A stretch of 64,000 nt of DNA from Macrostomum hystrix (taxonomy: Eukaryota > Platyhelminthes > Macrostomidae): positions 3,000,001 through 3,064,000 of the forward strand of contig CATNEN010000001.1 of assembly GCA_950097015.1 (NCBI GenBank), given 5' to 3'. Shown piece by piece: positions 20,238 through 35,200 of the stretch. How positions within the stretch are numbered: position 1 is the stretch's first letter; each line of letters begins with the position of its first letter. Made by a program: the position numbers and the translations under genes. A model generated the notes under the pieces. The model was given only the letters and a program-made list of their open reading frames with translations, was not told the origin of the DNA and did no database searches.

Positions 20238-23200
20238 GACCTAGAGCGTCAAGTACAAAATCTGGCGGCAGCCAAGACCCGGACACGAACGCCGGCTCAT
20301 CAGCGAATAAGAAGAAAGGCTTTATTTCCACCGTGTCAGCATCCACTGCTGCCGATGATAAGGCTGAGTTAGTAATCTGTTTCTCCGAACTATCTTGTCT
20401 GTATTGCACTAGCTGTATTGAAGCATCAAGTTAATTATATAATTTCAGGCAGAGCAAAAGAGTCGGTGTACTCAGATGGCGGGAACTCATACCTGTGATT
20501 CGGCTGGAAATTGAAACCGTAAGTGCTCGGTCTACTTTGTTTAATTCTTATTAATAAAAATAGACGAAATTAACTTTCCCTTAAAAGGGCCGTTTTATAA
20601 TTGGCAATCACCTGATGCCGTCTATCCTGTGCATCACCTGCGATATAGCGCTAATAGACTACAGCACTAAGGAGGCGTCGACAGTCTACGATTTGTTTAT
20701 GCATTCTTACGAGTGCCAGCTAAGGCGCAGTTCTATTTCCTGGGTGCTGACGCCTAACTATAAAGGTCCACACGAACAGACTGAGTGAGTTTGATTTTGA
20801 TTTTAAAGATCAAATAAAACTTTTTCCGATGAAACAACTTCCAGAATCTTTCACAAAAATCTATCATTCGCTTTGGTAGCTATCATGAAATAGTATTTGA
20901 AATACCTGGTCTTTCCTCAGCGGAATAATATCGTTTTCTTTCTACTGTTGAATCAATTTGCTTCTCAGAATTTTAAATGCAAAGTATTTGTCAAATAAAA
21001 AATTGCGACATTTCGGGCGTTTGCCTCTCGCACTAAGGTCCCCGAGTTCTTATCACGAGACCACATTAATTTTGGGACGCAGTAGCGGAGATAAAACTGT
21101 GGCTTGTCGCGCAACTGAATGTGTCGCCAAATGACACATTCACTACCAGTACCGTCACCAAATGATGTGCCATCGCCCTGAGCATGTTTTTTCCCCTGTT
21201 CGGTGTTCTCAGGCCACCGCCAAGCCTAGGCGGTCTCGGCTACACCGTGCTCAAAGCTAAACGCTTGACATTCAATTATTCTTGGGACGAGCCCGGCCTG
21301 GAGCCGATGGAGCCGAGCCTGTTACATTTCTCTTCCTCGTCGGCTGGCGGCGGAGGCGCCGGCGCAGGCGGCGAAGTTCGGGCGCAGCGCAGCTACCCAG
21401 AATGGCGCATTCGTGTCACCTGTGGCGAGGACGTGTCCATGTGCTACGGTCCGTGGGCTGATCGGCAGCGAGAGCACCTTTGGCAGCAGTTCGCTCCGGC
21501 GCGTCAGACTAAATATACGCCGGATAATCCTACTCAGCCGGGAGAGCGGAGGCAGTATCAGCGGCTCACTGTATCCTGCCTACTGTCGGCTGAGTTCACC
21601 AGCTTAGAGATTGCATTCGCTAAGCCGGATAGTCTGGATAATTATCGACTGGCTGTCCGACTAGGCAAGGGCTCCGTTGTTGATGTTGAAGTGCCGTTTC
21701 TAACAGCTGCTGACGGATTTACAACTACCATCACTCTGAATCTGTTGAACACCTCGGCTTCGTAAGGATCACCTGCTTAGCAATACTTTGATTTGTGTTA
21801 TAAGAAGAATCAGTGGGATAAGCGGATTATCTGATCCTGAGGAATCAATGGGATAAGCGGATTATCTGATCCTGAGGAATCAATGGGATAAGCGGATTAT
21901 CTGATCCTGAGGAATCAATGGGATAAGCGGATTATCTGATCCTGAGGAATCAATGGGATAAGCGGATTATCTGATCCTGAAGAATCGGTGGGATAAGCGG
22001 ATTATCTGATCCTGAAGAATCGGTGGGATAAGCGGATTATGTGATCCTGAGGAATCAGTGGGATAAGCGGATTATCTGATCCTGAAGAATCGGTGGGATA
22101 AGCGGATTATGTGATCCTGAGGAATCAATGAGATACGCGGATTATCTGATCCTGAGGAATCAATGGGATAAGCGGATTATCTGATCCTGAGGAATCAGTG
22201 GGATAAGCGGATTATCTGATCCTGAGGAATCAATGGGATAAGCGGATTATCTGATCCTGAGGAATCAATGGGATAAGCGGATTATCTGATCCTTAGGAAT
22301 CAATGGGATAAGCGGATTATCTGATCCTGAGGAATCAATGGGATAAGCGGATTATCTGATCCTGAGGAATCAATGGGATAAGCGGATTATGTGATCCTGA
22401 GGAATCAATGGGATAAGCGGATTATGTGATCCTGAGGAATCAATGGGATAAGCGGATTATCTGATCCTGAGGAATCAATGGGATAAGCGGATTATCTGAT
22501 CCTGAGGAATCAGTGGGATAAGCGGATTATCTGATCCTGAAAAATCGGTCGGATAAGCGGATTAGGAAATATGGCCCTAAAGAATCGGTGGGATAAGCGG
22601 ATTATCTAATCCTGAAAAATCGGTCGGATAAACGGATTATCTGATCCTGAAAAATCGGTCGGATAAGCGGATTAGGAAATATGGCCCTAAAGAATCGGTG
22701 GGATAAGCGGATTATCTAATCCTGAAAAATCGGTCGGATAAACGGATTATCTGATCCTGAATAATCTGTCGGATAAGCGGATTAGGAAATATGGTCCTAA
22801 AGAATTGGTAGGATAAGCCGATTATCTGATACTGAAGAATTAAGGGTTATCATAGTCGCATCTCCCATCGTCACCTTCAGCACACACCCGTTGACCTTCG
22901 GCCTGCTGGAACGCACGGAGCACATCATCGGCACAGTGACGGTGCACTATCCACTGGACTGGAACGGTCACCAGCAGTGGAATCTGGATTTCACTGTCGA
23001 CATGGCTGGCGAATCTAAACAGGGCGGCATCGCTTTTCTATTTGATCACAAGAATTTTTTCAAAGCTCTGGCAGACGATTGGGTTGGCAGACACAAGAGT
23101 AGTGTGCTCAAATTTCTGCCCTACACCTACAAGATTTCTGTGGTTGTTAATAATTTCTTTGTCAAGGTAAAACCATACAGAATCATTTCTTGAGTTTTAA

Positions 23201-26200
23201 AATTTATTGCCTGTGAAAATGTTGATAATTTTATGTGCATTTCTTAGAAACCATTTAAAACTGGAACTGAACCTGAACTTGCCCTACTTGGGCCAGAAGA
23301 TAAGGCTGCGTACGGCTGTTCAGTCCATGGACTGGGGGCACGGCACACCCACCCCAAGAATTCTCCAAGGAATGAGTGCAGAGCGGTCTAACGTGTTTGC
23401 CTCTCGAACCAAGGTCCTGAGAAGGCTTGGTGGCTTGTCGTTCAATTAACGCCCTTTAGGGCCAACCTCCAAGGCACAGTGAGAGTGTAACACTGCCTGA
23501 CGACGAGAAAGTCAGGGCAGATGTACACACCTGTGTGCGTGTGTGCTCAGGAGTCAGCGGAATGGGCAGAATTGTCTCCTCGCTGGCTGCGGGTCTAGTG
23601 TTACCAAATGGTGTGCCATTGCCCTCCTACAACTATTATTATTATTATTATTATTGATCACGCACAGGTGCTAGCCAACGACTACAACTGGTTAGACAAC
23701 AGCACGGGCTCTGGCGAGCAGGAAAACGCCCTGATTGGCCTCATCGGTGACAGTTTGAAGCTTGAATTAACCCTGCCCTACACCGAATACCTGCCGGACA
23801 CGGTGAAAGTTAATCTATTAATTGACGCCGCTAATCCACTGTGCTCACTCTACCTGCCCAGTGTGAGCTCGTGTCGCTATCTATTGGAAGATTTGAGTAG
23901 AAATCTGAGAATCACAGACCGGCAGTTGAGACCAGGGCTGCCGTTCTCCGGGCCTCAGTCCACTCACAAGCCTGGCTGGATTGACTGCGTCAAGGCGCCT
24001 GAGGCTACTGTGCACCTCAGCTTCACCTACTATCCCATGCCCTGCGTAGATTCGGCGAGACCCTATCTGCCTGAAGGATTCTTTACTAGCGAGGCCTGCG
24101 TTGTTAAAGATAAACGACTGCCGCAGAATATCACCGTGAGTTTAAAAAAATGACAATTTTCTTTCATTTTGTTTGCTGCTGTTTTTTTAGTTTCTCCCAT
24201 ATCTTTTTCTCTCACTCTCTGATTTATCCCAAATTATCCTCTTTGTTTCATATCAACTCTTTTCTCTTATACTTTCTGTATCTTTTTATGTCCCATTAAT
24301 CTCTATTCCTCTTTTCTTTCTCCCCTTTCTCCCCTTTATTCTGTTTGTACCCATTCTTAAATTTCTAACCTTGCATCCGTTTCTTCTCTATCTCATTTTC
24401 TCCTATTTTGCCTTCTCCCTTCTCTCCTCTTTCTCATCTTTCTCCCATTTCTCCTCTTTCTACCATTTCTCTTCTTTATCCCATTCTCCTCTTTATTCCA
24501 TTTCTCCTATTTGTCCCATTTCTCCCCTTTCTCCCATTTCTCCCCTTTCTACCATTTCTCCTCTTTCCTAGTTCTCCTCTTTCTCCCATTTCTCCTCTTT
24601 CTCCCATTTTTTCTTCCTTTTCCCATTTCACAAATTTCTCCCCATTTTTATCATTCTCATATTTCTCCCATTTCTCTTTTTTCTCCCCATTTTTTACTTT
24701 CTTTCGCCTCTTTCTCCAATTTCTCATATTTTCCTTCTATTCCTGTTTATAAGAATCTCATTTAACCTATTCTTTCATTTTCTGCCAATAATCCCTATTT
24801 CTTTTGATACTTGCCTTACTTTGATTTCTCCCTATCTATCCCCACATTCCCTTCTTCAATTTATATCTTTCCTTATCTATCTATTTTATTATTTCTATTA
24901 TTATATTTCCGAGAGTTAATTCGCAGCATGGATTAAAACCATGGATTAATGCTAATCCCAAACCAAGGTTGACACTGAAAAATTTGACGTGAGCTACATG
25001 TCGCCGGATCTGATCGAAGTGTCAGTCGAGGTCAGCCACGCCACGGCCCTATTGCACGGCGCATTTATACGGCATTTCATTCACGTCAAAGAGAATTACT
25101 TTGGCGCGCACCAGGTACCTAGGGAGTTTGAGTCGGCTAGCTCAGGTACGGCCTCCATAATTAGCCGGCCTCGATATCCGCGCCTAATTGAATTGGAAAA
25201 ATTCGACCCGAGAGATTGGCGACCATTCGGAGTGAGGGCCAATTTAGCTTTCCACGAAATTCAAGGCCACCTGCCGTGCCATTCTAGCGATCAGTTGCCG
25301 CTGTGTCCGACTGTGTTTGTCAATTGTCTGTCATTCGAATTGAACAAGAACTACGAAGAGACCCGGCTGCAACTGTGCGTGTCACCTGCTCAACTGTTCG
25401 CATTCGACGCTGCAACTAGACCCGCGTCGAAACAGTTGCAGCAGGGTATGCTGCTGCTCGGAGGCCTGCAGGTGGGATAGGATAGTGCATCTGCAGTGTT
25501 TATTACTCTAGAGATCTCATGTCTAGAGTTAATTGAGCACACTTGATGATTTCACGCTATATTTGAGCACACTTGTTGATGTTATATAATTGTGCACAAT
25601 TGATGACGTCATATCATAATTGAGCACACTTGATGATGTCACATCATAATTGAGCACATTTGATGATGTCGCATCATAATTGAGCACACTTGATGATGTC
25701 GCATCATAATTGAGCACACTTGATGATGTCGCATCATAATTGAGCACATTTGATGATGTCGCATCATAATTGAGCACACTTGATGATGTCGCATCATAAT
25801 TGAGCACATTTGATGATGTCGCATCATAATTGAGCACACTTGATGATGTCGCATCATAATTGAGCACACTTGATGATGTCGCAACATATTTGAGCACACT
25901 TGATGATTTCATTTTATGATTGAGCACACTGATGATTTCACATTATGATTGAGCACACTTGATGATTTCACATTATGGTTGAGCACACTTGATGAAGTCA
26001 TACCATTATTGAGTACACTTGATGATGTCACAGCATTACTGAGCACACTTGATGATGTCATACCATTATTAAGCACACTTGGTGATTTCACACAATATTT
26101 GAGCACACTTGATGATGTCATATCATAATTGAGCACACATGAAAATTTCACATTATGATTGAGCACATTTGATGATGTAATATAATAATTGAGGACACTT

Positions 26201-29200
26201 AATGATGTCCCGCTGTAATTGAGCACACTTGATAATGTTAAATCATAATTGAGCACACTATTTCTTACGTTTTTATACATCGTGATAATTCGTATCGCAA
26301 TTCAGGTTCGCGGACACGCAATGTTCTCGCACAAAGACCTGCCAATCGATTGCGAAACCCTGGAGTACGCCTGGCTTATCGAAGTGACGGTTGGCGACGC
26401 GAGCTGTCGCCTGACCCTGCCCCAATTGGCTGGCATAATTCAGGGCGCCCAAGCGTTTGTGTTCTCGGCTTTGGACAGCGAGAATGAACTTTTACCGGCT
26501 TGCAAGGTAGATCGCTAGCGCCGTGAATGGGTTTATTTTATACGCCAGTTATAAGTCACAGGCTCATTAGATGTGCAAGCGTATTAATCTGATCACACAT
26601 AAAAAACCTAGATCTCATGCTAAAGTACAAATCAGAAGAACTAGATATCGCAAAATAGTACAAATTGATAAAACTGGATATAGAAATAAAGTACAAATTG
26701 TGAAAATTATGTCTAATGAAAATTTATTACTTAAATATGCTAAATTATTTCATTAAGTACAAATTACAGAAACTAGGTTAAAGTACAAATTACTGAAACT
26801 TGGTTAAAATACAAATTACTGAAACTTGGTTAAAGTACAAATTACAGAAACTAGGTTAAAGTACAAATTACTGAAACTAGGTTAAAGTATAAATTACTGA
26901 AACTAGGTTAAAGTACAAATTACTGAAACTAGGTTAAAATGCAAATTACTGAAACTAGGTTAAAATGAAAATTACTGAAACTAGGTTAAAATACAAATCA
27001 CTGAAACTAGGTTAAAATACAAATCACTGAAACTAGGTTAAAATACAAATTACTGAAACTAGGTTAAAATACAAATTACTGAAAATAGGTTAAAGTACAA
27101 ATTACTGAAACTAGGTTAAAGTAGAAATTACAAAAACTAGTTTAAAGTACAAATTACTAAAACTAGGTTAAAATGCAAATTACTGAAACTAGGTTAAAGT
27201 AAAAATTACTGAAACTAGGTTAAAGTACAAATTACAGAAACTAGTTTAAAGTACAAATTACTAAAACTAGGTTACAATGCAAATTACAGAAACTAGGTTA
27301 AAGTAAAAATTACAGAAACTAGTTTAATGTACAAATTACTGAAACTAGGTTAAAGTACAAATTACTGAAACTAGGTTAAAGTACAAATTACAGAAACTAG
27401 TTTAAAGTACAAATTACTAAAACTAGGTTAAAATTCAAATTACTGAAACTAGGTTAAAGTACAAATTATATATCACTGTTACGATAATAGATTTATAAAA
27501 AGAAGGTTTTTGTACACAAAAGTACAAATCATGCTGAAGTGCAAATGTTTTTATGTATATGTATGAATGTGTAAATAAGGAAACAAAATATTCGCACAAA
27601 ACACTATAGGATCGAATTTGTGTTCACGGCCAAACAACCAGCGCCTGTTCGCGTCACAAGCGCACAGACAATCGGCCGAATTGTTTCAGCGAAGAGCAAT
27701 TAAAGTACAAATTGTTGCGTCTATCAATTGACAAGCTCAATCTATGCCTAGTTGAGTCCGGCACTTGTCTCAGTCTCCAAGTGGATCCTATTCGATTGTC
27801 CAATTGCAATTTGCACAGCGAGAAACACGAGGAAGGCTACTCGGCCCTGTTGCCCACAGTGGGTCTGACGCAGTTCGTATTCGCTGGCAAAGCTGCCGAA
27901 ATCGACATCAACTGCATGGACGATGGAGCCTGGATTGAGGTTTGTTTAGATTTAATTAAATATAATTTTATTATTAGTACTGTTGCCTAGTACCTAAGCA
28001 AGATGCTTCATTTAATCCAGAAGTAAAATGGGTAAATTAGAGTGCCTTATGAAAATCTAAGCATGTTACTTATTAGTAGGCTAACTAGGATGTAATTTTC
28101 AAAGCGAAAAACAAGAAAACATGTTTTCATGAAACAAAGGGACAATAAAGGTAATGGACACAGCAGATAATGTAACACAGAGCAAAAAATTACCAAAATA
28201 TTTCCTGGCAAGATTCGAACCAGCGACCTTCTATTACAATGCGGATGTCTTAGTCACTCAGCTATTTACAAGCCCTTGTATATTGAATTTTAGTTTGCTA
28301 TAGTGTGTTCTAAAATAGCAACTGACGTCATGCGCTTACCATGTATGGTAATTCGCGTTCCTTCCAGGTGGCGGCCTTACAAATCGGACCCATTGTGGTT
28401 AACGCCGGTCTGGCATTGGGCCAACCGGATTTGCACGCCATTCAGGACGCCTTCCTGCGCCTGCACGATCGTCGCTACACTCGACTTTGGTTTCTATGGC
28501 CGGTGCGCGACCTGCCGTCGATTGGCCCGGCCCAGACCCAGTCGGCTCATTGCGGCTGTCTCGGCGGTTGCGCCTTCTTTGGCGACAATCTCGGCGGCGT
28601 GGGCTTCTATCCGGACAATCTGGGCGCCACTAAAAATAGATTTGAACCGCGTCTGCTGAATGACGGTAGAAATTCTGGCGTCGGACAGAGCATTCTGGCG
28701 CCAACTCAGTATTACTATCAGGTTGGTACTCATTCAGAAATATAGCTGCCCGAAAATGTGTTGCCTTTTTATTTTTTGAATCGTTTTTTAATTATTATCC
28801 TTGTTTACCATTGTCCCATTAATGTATCCTGCTTTTTCTTAGATATATCATGTTATCCCATTGAAATATTTAATTATCCCCTTGATATCTTAAATTATCC
28901 CATTGATATCTAATATTATCCCATTGATATCTTAAATTATCCCATTGCTATCTAATATTATCCCATTGATATCTTAAATTATCCCATTGCTATCTAATAT
29001 TATCCCATTGATATCTAAAATTATTCCATTGCTATCTAATATTATCCCACTGATATCTAATATTATCCCATTGATATCTAAAATTATCCCATTGATATCT
29101 AAAATTATCCCATTGATATATAATATTATCCCATTGATATATAATATTATACCATTGATGTATAATATTGTCCCATTAATATCTTAAAAAATCCCATTGA

Positions 29201-32200
29201 TATCTAATATAATCCCATTGATATCTAATATAATCCCCTTGATATCTAATATAATCCCCTTGATATCTAATATTATCCCATTGATATCTAATATAATCCC
29301 ATTGATATCTAATATTATCCCCTTGATATCTAATATAATCCCCTTGATATCTAATATTATCCCATTGATATCTAATATTATCCCATTGATATCTAATATT
29401 ATCCCCTTGATATCTAATAATATCCCATTGAAATTTGGGGCTTGTCTTGCAATTTACGCCAATGAGGGCCAACCTTCCAAGGCACAGTGAGAGTGTACAC
29501 TGCCTGTAGATTAAAAAATCAAAAGTAGACGTACACAGTTGTACGGGTGTGTACTCGAGAGTCTGCAGAATTGGTTCTGTGTGGACTGTGGCCAAATAAT
29601 AGACCAATAACTCGCATCGCATTATTTCCACCTATCAGACCCACAATGGCGCAGTGTGTCGCCTGCAGTTCGCTCACCAACTGAGCCAGAGCGGCGCCAA
29701 CGCAGGCGTCAGTGTTCAATCGTCGTCTTCAGTTCAGCTTAGACAGTCGCGTCAAATGTCTGCTTCGTTGAATCGCATCAACTCTGGCGAGCAGTCGGCA
29801 GCCCAGGTGCAGCGCGACAGTGACGCTGACACATTGCGTCAATCGTCCCAGCATCGCCAGTCGTCTAATGACTCCCTGTCCCGGCGAGCCTCCTCGGTGA
29901 TGGCTGGCGAAACTGACAGCGGATCTACTTTGTCTAATATGCACAGGTGAGCAGAATGTATGCAATCATCCATTTTTGGCTCATTAACTCACTCATTTAC
30001 CTATTCATTCATTCATTTCTTTACCTGCTTCACTCATCTACTTGCTCATTAAATCACTCATTTACTTGCTCATTTAGTCACTCATTTACCTGTTCATTAA
30101 GTCACTCATTTACCTGTTCATTAACTCACTCATTTACCTATTCATTCATTTCTTTACCTGCTTATTTAGTCACTCATCTACTTGCTCATTTAGTCACTCA
30201 TTTACCTGCTCATTAAGTGACTCATTTACCTGCTTATTAAGTGACTCATTTACCTGCTTATTAAGTCACTCATCTACTTGCTTATTAAGTGACTCATTTA
30301 CCTGCTTATTAAGTCACTCATCTACTTGCTTATTAAGTGACTCATTTACCTGCTTATTAAGTCACTCATCTACTTGCTCATTAAGTGACTCATTTACCTG
30401 CTCATTAAGTGACTCATTTACCTGCTTATTAAGTCACTCATCTACTTGCTCATTAAGTGACTCATTTACCTGCTTATTAAGTCACTCATCTACCTGCTCA
30501 TTAAGTGACTCATTTACCTGCTTATTAAGTCACTCATCTACTTGCTCATTACGCAACCTTTTTCTAGCTCTCAAAGGTATTTCAGCAGCTGGTTGTTCTA
30601 ATATTTTACCTAGCAATAATTAACCCACTCGCTTAGCTACTCATTAATTCGCTCATTTACCTGTTTGTTTATCAATAAGCCAGATTCTAAAAAAGTCTGA
30701 AACTTTCGCCCCAATTCCCCAGACGCTACATGCCAGACTACACGCCAGCCTTTGACGAGAGTCCCGATCGCGAGTCCAGTCAGTCTGCCCCCGGCCTGCC
30801 CAGGCCTACTAGCCTATTTAGCCGCGTGTCCACAATAACAACGGCCTCTTATAAATCGGCTCTAATGGGACCGGCTGATAGCAGCGTCGGCGGACGATCG
30901 GCTTCAACAGACGGCGGCCTCGACGCCGGCGCCAGCGGTCGCGGAAGCATCTCCAGTTTCTATACTGCGGCCTCGAATTTGTCTGTCAATTTGGATGACG
31001 TCACCATTGGGCCGATGGTGCCAGCTGGAAGCGCTCCCGACGACGAAGACGACACCACGCTGATGGCGAATGCTTCATTAGCTCCTCCGGCAGCTAAAAT
31101 GATCGACGCCAGGCATTCGGCGATATTGACTTTAAAGCCCGTCATCACCGACGATGACGATTACGGCAGCGACGCCAGCACCGAAGACGGTCACGACGAT
31201 GGCCACGGAGGCGGCCGCAGCTCCAGCGGTCGGTCTGTTCACACCGACAGTCTGTGCGGTCATTCTACGGACGACGATGCCGACGATGATAACGAAGGCG
31301 GCATTGGCGACGCTGCTGCTGGCGGCGCGAGCGATTCCAGGAACTGGCTAGATCTGCACTCGATGATGACGGGCAGTCTGATTTGCGATAATCCTTTGCT
31401 AATCCGGGCTTATCTGCGGCACCTTTCTAAATTCTCCTGCCGAAATTGGACAAGCAGAGACAGCGCGCCGGAGTTCATCATCGCCGAGGAGGGCTTCTCG
31501 ACGCGCTTGCTTGTAGACGAGACTTCGTCGCACGACGTCGGCTCGTCGACGCCTTCAGCAGCCGCTGCCAGCGCGGCGTTTCACGAGCGTCGACCGTCGC
31601 ACGATTCCTATTCGGCGGCGTCGGCGGCCGCCTCCGCTGCCGAGGCCTCTAAAACTGTCGCCGTGGTGCGCCTGCGTCGTCGTGTCGACCTTCTTGTGAC
31701 GCCGATTGCGTTGGAGTGCGCCAAGCGTTACGCGGACATCCTGACGCCGCTAGTTGAAACCATGTCGCCTTCAAGCATTCTGGATAATTATCACTTCGCC
31801 TGCGCTTCGACTGTGTCCACAGAGAACAAGCAGAAAAAGTCCAAGCACTCGGACAAACTTCTGGCCGCTGCGGTTGCCGCGGGCTCCTCCACGGCTGAGG
31901 AGTCCCGAGCCAAGCGTCAGACACTTCAACTATCGGCTCAGTTGCCGAGATTGTGCGTGTGTTTCCTGCAAATCTCAACCGTTGAAGAACGGTTCGATCT
32001 GAGAGATTCCACTGCCGGATTGGAAGATCTCACCTGCGTCTCATTGCTAGCGTTGGGTGTCGACGCCCTGTCTGTGCACGCCGTGGTCAATAATTCTATG
32101 CGTCGTTTGCGATCGTTGCCTAGGCAACCACAGCATTCAATGGCCGGAGCGGCGGCTGGCGCCAGTTCTAGCGAATTGGAAGAGAATGTGACAGAGTTGG

Positions 32201-35200
32201 TTTGTCAGGCCAGTGTCCGACGAATTCACGGTCAATTGAGGCGGCTGACTAGGCGAAGTCGGTTTTCCGAAGAGGTGCGGCTTTGTCAGTAGCTTATCAG
32301 TAGTTTGTTAGTAGTCTCAGTGGCTTATTACTAGTCTTTTGTATTTTGCCAGCAATGTTGTCTGTAGTTTGTCCATTGATTGCCAGAATGTTTGTCAGTG
32401 AGTTTGGCAGTAGTTTGTCAGTAGTTTATGAGTAGTATATTTCCTAACCTATCGTTAGTTTATTTTGCATCTGCAGGTTCAGCTAACGGCCATCTCGAAG
32501 TCGCGCGTCTTCTTTAACTTTGCCAGCGATCCCCAACAGCAGCAGCAGCAGCACATGTCGGAGCACCTGGATGCACGCAGCGCCGGTTGGATAATGTTCG
32601 AATGCGGGCTGGAGGACCTTCGCCTGTCGGCTGTTCATCGCGTCACTTTTCGCGACGGCGGCGGCAGCGGTGTCGGCGGCGACAGGCTAAAGTCGACTAC
32701 GATGAGCGGCGAAGCATCGGTGATGGGGCCGGCTGGTCATAACGTCGCGTCTACTTTGGGAGCCGGTGAGATTTTCTGTTTAGATTTTCACCTGGATTTA
32801 TTTTGGGATTCGGATTTTCACCTGGATTGATTTTGGGATTCTGATTTTCACCTGGATTGATTTTGGGATTCGGATTTTCACCTGGATTGATTTTGGGATT
32901 CGGATTTTCACCTGGATTGATTTTGGGATTCGGATTTTCACCTGGATCGATTTTGGGATTCGGATTTTCACCTGAGTTTGTTTTGGGATTCGGATTTTCA
33001 CCTGGGTTGATTTGGGATTCGGATTTTCACCTGGATTGATTTTGGGATTCTGATTTTCACCTGGATTGATTTTGGGATTCTGATTTTCACCTGGGTTGAT
33101 TGTGGGATTCGGATTTTCACCTGGATTGATTTTGGGATTCAGATTTTCACCTGGGTTGATTTTGTGATTTGGATTTTTCACCTGGATTGATTTTGGGATT
33201 CGGATTTTCACCTGGACTGATTTTGGGATTTTGATTATCTACTGGACTGATTGTGGGTTTTCGATTTTCGCCCGTCTTCAAGCGTCTTACTTTCTGGCGA
33301 AAATTTTTGTTTGTACTGGGCGTGTGGGCGTGTTCGTGTGTGCTCAGGATTCTGCGTCTTATTAATATTATTACCACTGCGACTTTTGCTTCAGCCTCAG
33401 CAAGTGCAGCCGCGGCAGCCGCCGCAGCCTCAGCTGCAGCCTCTGGCAAAGACTCGGATTTAGCTGATATTGAAGCCGGCGGTCCGTCCTCTTCGCATCA
33501 GCAGCAGTCATCCGACCGTGCCGCCAGCGCCGCCTCCGCCTCAGCCGGGGCCGACATCGACGTCGACGCCGGCGACCTAGACGAGCCCGGAGATCCGACA
33601 TCGTCCGAGTTCAACTCTCGAGTAGCGGTGCGCACAGTCTGGCTCAGATTCGCGGCGCCACCTCAGCTGCCAAATAAACGTCGCATCGATCTAGATAGGA
33701 AACAGTGGAATCTGCTCAGCACAATGACTCCCACTATTGGCGCCTGGATGAATCCGGCCGATGCTTTGATCTGCTCGCTGAGCTCCATGCGCCGCGCTGC
33801 GGATCATCGCAACCTGGCCGTGCTGGCCTGCCTCATGACCAACTGCGTGGCCAATCAGTCCAAGACTCCGTTTGATACGGGGGCAATGTTCCGCGGCCGC
33901 CACTACGACAGCAATCGCACCCCTATGGCGCACGCCCTGGTCATTGCTCCCTCCTGCTTCCTATTCACTGTGCTGCGTCACTACCTCACTAGTCTGAGTC
34001 AGCACGAACGCGACGATGTTCTGGCCGCGCTGTCCGAGCGAGCCGGCGTTCCATCGACTCTGGAATTGCAGAACGGTCTGTTCGCATTGACACACCAGTG
34101 GAGTAGGCACATCTTCGACATCCAATATCACAGACTGATACGATTGGGCGATATAGGAATGGAAGATATTACCCGATTTGGCGGCCAGCGCGGTCAGCAA
34201 CGCGGCGCTGCTCGAGTTGCCCCGCCAAGTGAACGAAAAGCGCTTGCGATGCGTCTAATGGGCCAGCTGGTTAATCAGCAGAATAGTCTAACTGTGAATG
34301 TGGCTCTGCCGACCACTGATTACGAGCCGACTATGCCCCCTCCGCCGCCTCCGCAGCAGTCGCCACCGCAATCGCCGCAGGTAGATATTGATTTTCATTC
34401 ATTTGTTTCGTGCCTGAAATTTTCGATACATATCGTTTTTTTAAAAGACTTGATTTAGAAATCAAAATTTTTCGATACATATCGGGTGATAAGAAATAAA
34501 CAGGTTAGGTTAAAGATTCAACTTGCGCTTGGTTTATTTTTACGTAAATTCCTTCGATTATATTCTACCTATTTTATACTACTTTCCAAACAACAAAAGT
34601 ACGAGTAGAATGATTCGGATTTTTTGAATTTATAAATAAATCTAAATAAAAATATTAATTTAATTTTCTAACTCGACAGATGGTGGACATTGTGGACGAA
34701 GAGTCGGCAGCCGCCGGCACGGACATGTACCACGAGATGGCCGAAGCAGCGCGCAGAGCGCGCGGCGAACTCGAACGCCAGCGCCTGAGGATCGCTGCCG
34801 CTGCCCAGGAGGCCGAGGCGGCAGCCGCGGCTGCGCTGGAACAGCAGCAGCAGCTGGGAGCCGCCGATTCTGATCAGCAGGAGCGCGGCCCCGTGCTGTT
34901 CCGGCCCCTGTTAGATGTGGCCAGTTTACACGTTAAGGTAACAGGATTTATTTTAATTTTTCGACACATATCGGCTTCGTATTAGTTTCCAGAAACCAGA
35001 TTTCTTGTCACTTCCATGTGCAAATAGTTTAAATAGCCTGGTAAATTCTAAAAAGGCACATTCTTTTGTTGATTTTCATAGACATGCACGACTACAACTT
35101 GACTTTTTTCGATACATATCGTCTCCCAACAACAACTTTTTTCACACTTTACCAGGGCGTGCGTCGAACCACACTAATGAAAAAATTCGGCGGCAGTCTA

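Noticed and set aside
21795-22845. CRISPR-like regular 35-bp repeats
   Set aside because: Head-to-tail units with no unique spacers, inside an intron of an animal gene.
22856-22880. Upstream acceptor TCATAG for BLTP1 exon 6
   Set aside because: It would break phase with exon 5; ACCTTCAG at 22880 keeps the frame.
25529-26280. Minus-strand frames of repeated S-S-V-L-N-Y-D
   Set aside because: Derived from the 30-bp satellite in intron 8.
28203-28276. Functional tRNA-Thr gene
   Set aside because: A and B boxes are present, but anticodon and acceptor stems do not pair.
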